This document shows positions 6,633 to 12,217 of a stretch of 13,747 bases of DNA, in pieces; within the stretch, counting starts at the first letter, position 1; every line of letters starts with the position of its first letter. A program made the translations under genes and the position numbers. The DNA is from CAZGOM01 sp964542875 (GTDB taxonomy: Bacteria; Planctomycetota; Phycisphaerae; Phycisphaerales; Phycisphaeraceae), in the NCBI GenBank assembly GCA_964542875.1, contig CAZIWA010000141.1, positions 1 to 13,747 on the forward strand, given 5' to 3'. Under the pieces are notes generated by a model. It saw only the letters and a list, made by a program, of their open reading frames with translations, made no database searches and was not told the DNA's origin.

Positions 6633-7454
6633 TTACCGGGCTTCTCCCAAAACAATCTCCATCGTCGCCAGCTCCCGATCCAAAATCGCCCTGACATACA
6701 CGCACAATAGCCGGTTGGCCCGCACCGTCACCTCGTACCCCGGCAGCGGGCCGGACGTCGTCTCCAGCTCGCCAAACACGCGCTTAAGCACGCCCAGCGT
6801 CTCCCGGCGCATGCGCCACGGTCCGCGCGCGCTCAGGCCCGTGGTTTCATTGGCGCCTGTGCCGGAAACCATCCCGCCGGCTTCAGGGTCAAACGACACC
6901 GGCCCCGTTTCCGACAGCGGCTGACCCGTCCGGGCATCCTGCGCCAGCACCGGCCGATATCCCGCCTGATTCAGCAGCAAGGCTTGATACTCCAGCAGCG
7001 CCCACATGCGCTGGCGTCGGCTCTCTTCACCGGGCACCTCATCGGCATCTTCCGACTTCGCCGGCACCCGCAGCCCTTCAAAAAACGCCACCAGCGCGTC
7101 AAACACCTCCGGGTGCGGGTCGTGCTCCGCAAGCAGCGCCTGCGTCATGTCTCCGGCGTACAGCCCCAGCTTCTGCGCTTCCAAATCCGTCCGAAAATGC
7201 CGATACGTCTGCTGCAGGTTCCACTCGGTCAGCGTCGCCAGCCCTTCGCCGGTCTTGATGCTCGCCAGCATCTCGCCCCCGGTTAAAAGCTCATACCCGC
7301 CGGAAAACTTCGCGATGCTGCTGGGGCTCAGCCGCTTGGACCCTTTGGCCAGCCCGCGCACCACCCCGCGCTCTTTGCATAAAAGCGTCACCAGTTGGCT
7401 GGTCTCTGACCAGTCGGTGCACCTGAGGCACAAGGCTTGATCCCGGATTCGCAT
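6633..7454 (-). CDS. recO: DNA repair protein RecO
   Basis: 273 residues, about the usual RecO length. The N-terminal OB-fold region is well preserved: ALCLRCTDWSETSQLVTLLC (8-27), GVVRGLAKGSKR (30-41) and LATLTEWN (72-79). The helical C-terminal half contains LLNQAGYRP (160-168) and FDPEAGGMVSG (188-198). RecO anneals SSB-coated DNA and, with RecR, loads RecA at gaps in the RecFOR pathway. Many RecO proteins bind zinc through four cysteines in the loop after the 'GYRP' segment; here that loop (168-205) has none, so the finger is absent. The start ATG 7454 has AAGGA six bases upstream and lies 15 nt after the mqnC stop codon, so the two genes are probably co-transcribed. Confidence 0.9.
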   Translation of the reverse strand: MRIRDQALCLRCTDWSETSQLVTLLCKERGVVRGLAKGSKRLSPSSIAKFSGGYELLTGGEMLASIKTGEGLATLTEWNLQQTYRHFRTDLEAQKLGLYAGDMTQALLAEHDPHPEVFDALVAFFEGLRVPAKSEDADEVPGEESRRQRMWALLEYQALLLNQAGYRPVLAQDARTGQPLSETGPVSFDPEAGGMVSGTGANETTGLSARGPWRMRRETLGVLKRVFGELETTSGPLPGYEVTVRANRLLCVYVRAILDRELATMEIVLGEAR

Positions 7455-7469
7455 GCCGGTCCTTGCCCT

Positions 7470-8915
7470 TTACTTTCCGTCATTCTTGGAAATGCTCAGC
7501 TTCACGCCCGTCTGTTCGGCCTTCTTTTCCTTGGGCTTTTCCGCGTGCAGCTTCTTCACCCGATGCTCTGACCAATCCTTCACCTTCAGATCGGGTGAGT
7601 CCGGCCCTTCGTGCCGCTTCATGATCCGGTACTTGTTGTCCCGCTGCGCCGGCACAAAGCCCGCATCGCGGATCAGCCTGCACAGCACCGCTTCATTCAG
7701 GCAGTACGTCGTGCCCGCGCTGGACACCACGTTTTCTTCCATCATCACGCTACCCATGTCGTTGGCGCCAAAGAACAGCCCGATCTGCCCGATCTTGGGC
7801 CCCATCGTCACCCACGAAGCCCCGATGGAATGGAAGTTGTCCAGAAATAACCGCGATATCGCCTGCGTCCGCAGGTAGTCCGTCGCGCTGGACATCCGCA
7901 ATTTCTTCCCCGCGTCCGGCGCCGGCCAGCCCAGGGCAAGCTCATCCCCCGGGTACGGCTCGCCGGACTCCGACTCCCATTCCTTAAGCCTTCCCAGCGG
8001 CGTATTTTCCCGCTGAAACGGCCAGGAGATGAAGCTCAGGTACCGGCCCGGCCAGTTCTGCCTGATCGCCTTGTCCTGCGCATCGCGCAGCCTCAGCATG
8101 TGGTCGATCCGGTCAAACACGCCTTCGATATGCCCGAACATCATCGTGCCCGACGTGAACATCCCCAGCTTGTGCGCCATCGACATCACATCGATCCACT
8201 GCTGCCCGGTCGCCTTGCCCAGCCCGATCCGCCGCCGTACTGCGGGCGCGAATATCTCCCCGCCCCCGCCCGGCAGCGAGTCCAGCCCCGCCGCCATCAG
8301 CCTACGCATCACCGCTTCCAGCTTCGCCTGCCATACCTCTTCCGGCAGCGTGTGGCTCTCCCCCGGCTCCGTCGTCGGAAACCCATCCAGCTTCAGCACC
8401 GCCACGAATTCCACCACCTCAGGCGGCGAAAACCCATGCACATGCACACCCGGAAACCTCTGCTTGATCCCCCTGAGCATCTCTTCATAAAACTCGATCG
8501 GCAGCTCCGGATGCATCCCCCCCTGCAGCAGCACCTGCGTCCCCCCGATATCCACCAGCTCCTGGATCTTCTGGTGCAGTTGCGCCGTCGTCAGCGTGTA
8601 CGCGCTCTCTTCGCCCAGGTCCCGCCGAAACGCGCAAAACGTGCACCGGGCCGAACAGACATTCGTGTAGTTGATGTTCCGGTCGATCACATACGTCCGC
8701 GCCGCCCCGCCGGGCATGCTCGCCGGCCCATGGATCCGGTCCGCCATCGCGCTCGCCCACCGCCCCAGGTCCGCCAGCGGCGCTTCATGAAACAGCCTCA
8801 GCGCCTCCGGAGGCGTCAACCTGCGTGTGCCCGCCACCACGTCTTCAATATTCACTTCGCGCGCCAGCGTCTGGCTCTGCGTGCTCGACGCGCTTTCAGC
8901 TAAACCCAAACCCAT
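7470..8915 (-). CDS. mqnC: Cyclic dehypoxanthinyl futalosine synthase (radical SAM)
   Basis: 481 residues. The radical SAM motif Cys87-x3-Cys91-x2-Cys94 sits in DRNINYTNVCSARCTFCAF, the MqnC form of this motif. Other matches are GGTQVLLQGGMHPELP (124-139), HGFSPPEVV (160-168), GLDSLPGGGGEI (210-221), SGTMMFGHIE (255-264) and FGANDMGSVMMEENVV (382-397). MqnC closes dehypoxanthine futalosine to the cyclic form in the futalosine route to menaquinone, using SAM and a 4Fe-4S cluster in the cytosol. The protein is longer than the ~350-390 residues usual for the family: extra segments at about 173-200 and 309-342 and a Lys-rich tail from about 432 account for this. GGGAAGG lies 8 nt before ATG 8915. 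No other mqn gene is in the window. MqnE is the main alternative but fits these motifs less well. Confidence 0.9.
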   Translation of the reverse strand: MGLGLAESASSTQSQTLAREVNIEDVVAGTRRLTPPEALRLFHEAPLADLGRWASAMADRIHGPASMPGGAARTYVIDRNINYTNVCSARCTFCAFRRDLGEESAYTLTTAQLHQKIQELVDIGGTQVLLQGGMHPELPIEFYEEMLRGIKQRFPGVHVHGFSPPEVVEFVAVLKLDGFPTTEPGESHTLPEEVWQAKLEAVMRRLMAAGLDSLPGGGGEIFAPAVRRRIGLGKATGQQWIDVMSMAHKLGMFTSGTMMFGHIEGVFDRIDHMLRLRDAQDKAIRQNWPGRYLSFISWPFQRENTPLGRLKEWESESGEPYPGDELALGWPAPDAGKKLRMSSATDYLRTQAISRLFLDNFHSIGASWVTMGPKIGQIGLFFGANDMGSVMMEENVVSSAGTTYCLNEAVLCRLIRDAGFVPAQRDNKYRIMKRHEGPDSPDLKVKDWSEHRVKKLHAEKPKEKKAEQTGVKLSISKNDGK

Positions 8916-8917
8916 GT

Positions 8918-9094
8918 CTAAAACCTTCCCGTTGGGAAACCCGCGACCGACCTAACAATATATCCCCCCTGCGCCCCTAAATCCCCCGGCCCACCCGCGC
9001 TTTTGAGCCGCACCTCCGGCCGGAGCGGCTTATTTGGAACTCCAATGCTGGCGTTCCGTCGGCTCTTTTCCAAGGATTTTTCTCTGCGGGCCAT
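8918..9094 (-). CDS. Possible 58-codon leader ORF upstream of mqnC
   Basis: On the - strand an ATG at 9094 is preceded by GGAGG at 5-nt spacing. It opens a 58-residue frame (MARREKSLEKSRRNASIG...) that ends with TAG only 2 nt before the mqnC ATG. The product is basic and Gly/Pro/Arg-rich, with no recognisable domain. The strong ribosome-binding site and the tight junction with mqnC suggest translational coupling, but the residue composition is not clearly protein-like and GC-rich DNA opens such frames by chance. It is also possible that transcription of mqnC starts downstream, near 8950. Confidence 0.3.
   Translation of the reverse strand: MARREKSLEKSRRNASIGVPNKPLRPEVRLKSAGGPGDLGAQGGYIVRSVAGFPTGRF
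8926..8938 (-). promoter_or_regulatory. Hairpin covering the mqnC ribosome-binding site
   Basis: On the - strand TTCCC-AAC-GGGAA forms a 5-bp stem whose 3' arm is the GGGAA of the GGGAAGG Shine-Dalgarno sequence, 8 nt before the mqnC ATG. It could lower initiation unless melted, for example by ribosomes ending the upstream small ORF. Confidence 0.4.
9006..9057. other. Two stem-loops in the mqnC leader
   Basis: The first is a bulged stem: AGCCG 9006-9010 pairs with CGGCT 9026-9030 around the self-complementary CTCCGGCCGGAG at 9014-9025. The second is GGAAC 9036-9040 with GTTCC 9053-9057, plus an inner CCA/TGG pairing and a 4-nt loop. They lie in the 305-bp divergent spacer 8916-9220, on the mqnC leader side. 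I do not recognise a riboswitch class. Confidence 0.45.
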
Positions 9095-9115
9095 GCTCTC
9101 CTCCGCGTGAGCATG
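9092..9115. other. 7-bp hairpin spanning the leader-ORF start
   Basis: CATGCTC (9092-9098) and GAGCATG (9109-9115) pair perfectly with a 10-nt loop. On the - strand the loop carries GCGGAGGA, the leader-ORF ribosome-binding site, and the 3' arm ends with its ATG. On the + strand the stem is followed by TCTTTTCC, which looks like a short terminator tail, though no + strand gene lies upstream. Confidence 0.45.
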
Positions 9116-9205
9116 TCTTTTCCGCGCTGATGGTCAACCCGGCAACCAGATACCCCGGGCACACAGCCGCTCGACTTTTCCAGGCACACAAAGCCCCAGC
9201 CCTCC

Positions 9206-9211
9206 TATAAT
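9206..9211 (+). promoter_or_regulatory. -10 box of the two-domain PTPS-like gene
   Basis: A perfect TATAAT, 9 nt before ATG 9221. Transcription would begin about 2 nt before the start codon, in effect a leaderless mRNA. No Shine-Dalgarno sequence lies between box and ATG, and I see no good -35 hexamer. Confidence 0.55.
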
Positions 9212-9220
9212 CTGGCTCAC

Positions 9221-10045
9221 ATGATTCAGCTCCGCCGAACCGTACGAATGTGCATCAACCACCCTGTCGACTGGGGCCGGGTGCCTGACACCCAGTCCGC
9301 CAGGACCAACACCTTCGCTGCCTGGCCCGCCATGCGCGGCCTGGGCGCGTACTACGAGTTAGATGTCCTCTGCGAGGGCGAGCCCGACCCTTTGACCGGC
9401 TACTTCATCAACATCAAGCACATCGATGTCGAAGCCCGCAAGCACGCCTTGCCCGTCATCCTCGCCGCCTTTCAGGACCCAACCGGCAAAGCCACCCGCC
9501 TGGGCCTTGTGATGCAGGAAATGCTCCTCGCCATCGACCCCGCCCTGGGCTCCAGCGTGACGAGCCTCACGCTGAAACTCTCCCCTACTTACGCGCTCCA
9601 AATCAGGAAACAGGACATGGGTTACGTCGTCATGCGCCAGCAGTATGAGTTCTCCGCCGCCCACCGCCTCCATGTGCCCACCTACTCCGAAGAACGCAAC
9701 AAAGAGATCTTCGGCAAGTGCAACAACGAAAACGGTCACGGCCACAACTACAGGATTGAAGTCGCCGTCCGCGTCCCCATCGAAGAAACCGGCCGCGTCC
9801 TCATGCCCGAAGACTTGGACAAGCTCGTCGATGATGAAGTCGTCCAGAAGCTCGACCACAAAAACCTCAACCTCGACGTCCCCCAGTTCGCCAACTTGAA
9901 CTCCTCCGTCGAGCACATCGTCAAAGTCGTCTTCGACATGCTGGAAGTCCCCGTCCGCGCCCTGGGCGCCGAGCTCGAGGAAGTCAGCGTCTGGGAAACC
10001 GGCAAAACCATGTGCACCTTCAAAGCCGGCACCGCCTGCGGCTAA
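9221..10045 (+). CDS. Two-domain 6-pyruvoyltetrahydropterin synthase-like protein
   Basis: 274 residues. The C-terminal domain (about 137-270) is a full PTPS/QueD domain: YEFSAAHRLH with His148, FGKCNNENGHGHNY with Cys167, His173 and His175, LDHKNLN with Asp212-His213, SVEHIV, and VWET with Glu259. His148, His173 and His175 are the expected zinc ligands and Cys167 the expected catalytic residue. The sequence between Cys and HGH is closer to the classical PTPS type than to E. coli QueD. The N-terminal part (about 1-130; NTFAAWPAMRGLGAYYELDV, TGYFINIKHID) looks like a second T-fold domain that has lost the zinc histidines. The role may be in queuosine or pterin synthesis; the substrate cannot be told. 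A start at Met133 or Met138 would give a single-domain protein, but the TATAAT box before ATG 9221 supports the long form. Confidence 0.85.
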   Translation: MIQLRRTVRMCINHPVDWGRVPDTQSARTNTFAAWPAMRGLGAYYELDVLCEGEPDPLTGYFINIKHIDVEARKHALPVILAAFQDPTGKATRLGLVMQEMLLAIDPALGSSVTSLTLKLSPTYALQIRKQDMGYVVMRQQYEFSAAHRLHVPTYSEERNKEIFGKCNNENGHGHNYRIEVAVRVPIEETGRVLMPEDLDKLVDDEVVQKLDHKNLNLDVPQFANLNSSVEHIVKVVFDMLEVPVRALGAELEEVSVWETGKTMCTFKAGTACG

Positions 10046-10064
10046 CCCCCCCAAAACCGGCCTC

Positions 10065-10092
10065 CTTAATTCACAACTCGTAATTCATAATT
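10065..10092 (-). repeat. Heptad array: four imperfect 7-nt units (AATTATG type)
   Basis: On the - strand four abutting units read AATTATG, AATTACG, AGTTGTG and AATTAAG. The first unit lies in the last codons of the zinc-ribbon gene and includes bases of its TGA stop (10085-10087). The array fills most of the 39-bp gap between this gene and the convergent PTPS-like gene, so it is also about 20 nt after that gene's stop. Confidence 0.75.
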
Positions 10093-10840
10093 TCTCTCCC
10101 TCTCTCCACACCCCCCACACACCCGCACACGCGCCGGCCGCGATGAAACAACACGTAATCACGTCATAGCCCACCAGCCCAAACGCTAAAAACCGGCCTG
10201 GATTATCCGCCCGCACAAACCACCCCAGGCCCAGCAGGGTCGCAATCGTCCCGCCCACCACCAGCGGCCACGCCAGCGACATCATCGCCGCCACCGCAAG
10301 CAGCCGCGCCGCCCAGGAAAAATGGACCCGTAAAAGCGTTCGCCGGAGCCCGACAAGCCCGCCGAACCAAAGCCCCGCGCTCACCAGCCCATACCCCGCG
10401 CACAACGAAATAAAGAGAACAAAAGAAACCCCCCGGACCGAGTTCATCACCAGGAGCATCGTCCCCAGCAGGCTCATCATCACCCACGCCACCACCCCCA
10501 GCCACTGCCAGAACTTGGACTTATGCGGGCCTGTTTCAAACATCGCCAGCAGCAGAAAAAAATGAATCAGCACCTGCGCAGTGCTCATCCCGTTCCCATA
10601 CTCGGCGACAAACTCATCCGAAAAAGCAATCGCCAGCAAAAATCCGTTCCGCACCATCGCGCATAACGCCAGCACGATAAACATCACCGCATGCAGCATG
10701 CTCCACCTGCGCTGCCCACGGCTCGCCACCACCGTCACCACCACCCCCAGCCCGCACTCCGGGCACACCCCATCCGCCCCCACGCCACGAAGCGGATAAT
10801 CACATCGCGCGCACACCAGTTCCACCGGATTCAACGTCAT
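10085..10840 (-). CDS. Zinc-ribbon multi-pass membrane protein
   Basis: 251 residues from ATG 10840. A zinc ribbon lies at the very N-terminus, Cys10-AR-Cys13-DYPLRGV...Cys26-PE-Cys29-G. It is followed by about six membrane segments (roughly 50-71, 86-101, 112-133, 138-162, 178-205 and 217-243) and a charged tail. The ribbon is the same type as in the protein at 5485-6483, but the rest is unrelated as far as I can see. Function unknown. The frame is open up to an ATG at 10918, but that codon lies inside the transaldolase terminator, so an upstream start there is unlikely. Met at 10861 is another option. No clear ribosome-binding site precedes any of them. Confidence 0.7.
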   Translation of the reverse strand: MTLNPVELVCARCDYPLRGVGADGVCPECGLGVVVTVVASRGQRRWSMLHAVMFIVLALCAMVRNGFLLAIAFSDEFVAEYGNGMSTAQVLIHFFLLLAMFETGPHKSKFWQWLGVVAWVMMSLLGTMLLVMNSVRGVSFVLFISLCAGYGLVSAGLWFGGLVGLRRTLLRVHFSWAARLLAVAAMMSLAWPLVVGGTIATLLGLGWFVRADNPGRFLAFGLVGYDVITCCFIAAGACAGVWGVWREGEKL

Positions 10841-10898
10841 GGGAATACACCCGAAAAACATAAACGCACAATCGCCGCCGCCACATGGTAACCCCAAC

Positions 10899-10931
10899 AA
10901 AAACCGCCGCGGACCCATCAGCCCGCGGCGG
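10899..10931 (-). terminator. Intrinsic terminator of transaldolase
   Basis: A perfect 9-bp GC stem, CCGCCGCGG (10904-10912) and CCGCGGCGG (10923-10931), with a 10-nt loop. On the - strand it is followed at once by TTTTTGTT. It starts 24 nt after the transaldolase stop codon and separates that gene from the next - strand gene. Confidence 0.93.
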
Positions 10932-10955
10932 CATTGATCCTCCCCGAATCCTCGA

Positions 10956-11990
10956 TTATTTGCGCTTCTCGCCGATCAGCTTGATCAACGCCTTCTGCGG
11001 ATCGGCAAACTTCGCCAACCCTTCACTCATCAGCGTCTCTTCCAGCTTCTTGATGTCCACCAGCCGCGCGATCTCCTCCACCACCGGCACCGGCGGCAGC
11101 ACATCCACCTGCCGCGTGTAGCTCCTGCCGAGCCCTTCCACCAGGTCATTGGTCGCAGGCGGATTCGTCTGAATGTCAGACCCCGCAAAGCTCGCCACAT
11201 ACTTGTCCGGCGAGTCCGTCGGCTTCTTGGTCCCCGTCGAGGCGAAAATCATTTCCTGCTTCAGCTTCAGGTTCTTAGGCGCCCAGAAAGCACGGTTGGC
11301 CGCCCAGATCTGCTTGGCGTTCACGATGCCCACCATGCCCTGCGCCGCCGCGCTCAGGTTCGGCACATGCTTCTCGGTATACACGTCCACGCGCGAGACA
11401 AAGATGGAGTACACGCTCTTGAACCCATCCAGGCTCTTGCGCCGCTGCGCGCCCTTCCACACCGCATCGCGCGCCGCTTCATACTGCCGCGGGGAAAAAA
11501 TCAGCGTCACGTTCAGCGTCACGCCATGCGCCGCCAGTTCTTCCAGCGCGTCCAGCCCCGCCGGCGTCGCCGGCACCTTGATCATCCGGTTCTCATGCCC
11601 CTGCGCCCACTTCTTGCCCAGCTCGATGTACTTCGCCACCCGGTCGGCGTGCGCCGGCGCATCCTTGTCTTCCAGCAGCGGGTCCAGCTCAAAAGACACA
11701 TACCCGTCGTTGCCCTGGGTCTCTTTCCACACCGGGTGGAACACCGCCTGCGCTTCCTTCACCAGGCCGTCGGTCATCGTCCATGCGATGTCCGAATCGC
11801 TCAGCCCCTTGGCGGCCAACTGCGTGATCCGTGAATCAAACCGGCCCGTCTTGATCAGGTCTGAAACGATGATCGGGTTGGACGTCGCGCCCGTCGCGCC
11901 CAGCGCCCGGTTCTTGGCCACAAGGTCGGGGTCGATGGAATCAAGCCAGAGTTTCGTGCCCGACGAGATCAGGGATTTCAACGCGCTCAT
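10956..11990 (-). CDS. tal: Transaldolase
   Basis: 344 residues. The TIM-barrel transaldolase motifs are in place: LWLD with Asp17, GATGATSNPII (31-41), VSFELDP (98-104) with a conserved Glu, and MIKVPATPAG (136-145) with Lys138, the expected Schiff-base lysine. TLNVTLIFSPRQY (158-170) and SIFVSRVDVYTEKHVP complete the barrel. The enzyme moves a dihydroxyacetone unit between sedoheptulose 7-phosphate and glyceraldehyde 3-phosphate in the non-oxidative pentose phosphate pathway, in the cytosol. The length and motif spacing are closer to the longer bacterial transaldolases than to the small fructose-6-phosphate aldolase group. ATG 11990 has GAGG six bases upstream. The gene has its own terminator and is probably monocistronic. 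A repeat-derived segment (12009-12030) lies in its leader. Confidence 0.92.
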   Translation of the reverse strand: MSALKSLISSGTKLWLDSIDPDLVAKNRALGATGATSNPIIVSDLIKTGRFDSRITQLAAKGLSDSDIAWTMTDGLVKEAQAVFHPVWKETQGNDGYVSFELDPLLEDKDAPAHADRVAKYIELGKKWAQGHENRMIKVPATPAGLDALEELAAHGVTLNVTLIFSPRQYEAARDAVWKGAQRRKSLDGFKSVYSIFVSRVDVYTEKHVPNLSAAAQGMVGIVNAKQIWAANRAFWAPKNLKLKQEMIFASTGTKKPTDSPDKYVASFAGSDIQTNPPATNDLVEGLGRSYTRQVDVLPPVPVVEEIARLVDIKKLEETLMSEGLAKFADPQKALIKLIGEKRK

Positions 11991-12008
11991 GATTAGCCTC
12001 GATTAGGT

Positions 12009-12030
12009 GTTAGCCGGAAGCGCCAGCGAC
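12009..12030. repeat. Solo GTTAGCC...GCGCCAGCGA motif upstream of tal
   Basis: The segment GTTAGCCGGAAGCGCCAGCG and the next two bases match the distal part of the composite repeats at 3041-3064 (GTTTGCC...GCGCCAGCGAC) and 5224-5245 (GTTAGCC...GCGCAAGCGAG). No palindromic half accompanies it here. It lies about 20 nt before the transaldolase ATG. The rest of the 227-bp gap 11991-12217 shows no gene and no clear promoter apart from the heptad array at its left end. Confidence 0.55.
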
Positions 12031-12181
12031 GATCGACTCTTCATCTGGCTCAGCCGGAAATGCTCAACCTCAAGCGCATCACATGGAGCCTGGGTTCAGG
12101 GGACAACATTAAATCATAGGACAAATGCTTCGTCATGCGAAATAACATCGCTTCTTCCCCCCTCTCCACTCTGGCCCCTCT

Positions 12182-12216
12182 TCACTTATCCCTTTTACCT
12201 TTTACCTTGTGCCTTT
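12182..12216 (-). repeat. Heptad array: five imperfect 7-nt units (AAAGGTA type)
   Basis: On the - strand, one base after the stop codon of the 501-residue protein gene, five abutting units read AAAGGCA, CAAGGTA, AAAGGTA, AAAGGGA and TAAGTGA. Neighbours agree at 5-6 of 7 positions. A degenerate sixth unit (AGAGGGG, 12175-12181) may follow. This is the most regular of the four arrays in the window. Confidence 0.8.
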
Positions 12217-12217
12217 C

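Noticed and set aside
9136..9149. AACCCGGCAACCAG resembles the core of SAM-I riboswitches.
   Set aside because: The GGAGGGA block, the pseudoknot partner and the P1/P4 helices are not found around it, and the downstream gene is not one usually controlled by SAM. A 14-nt match in GC-rich DNA can be chance.
8977..9189. 70-residue frame on the - strand in the mqnC leader.
   Set aside because: Its start has no ribosome-binding site and the composition is Arg/Gly-rich. The shorter frame from 9094 in another phase has a better initiation site.
10841..10918. N-terminal extension of the second zinc-ribbon protein to an ATG at 10918.
   Set aside because: That ATG lies in the loop of the transaldolase terminator, and the added residues would be low-quality sequence read through the hairpin.
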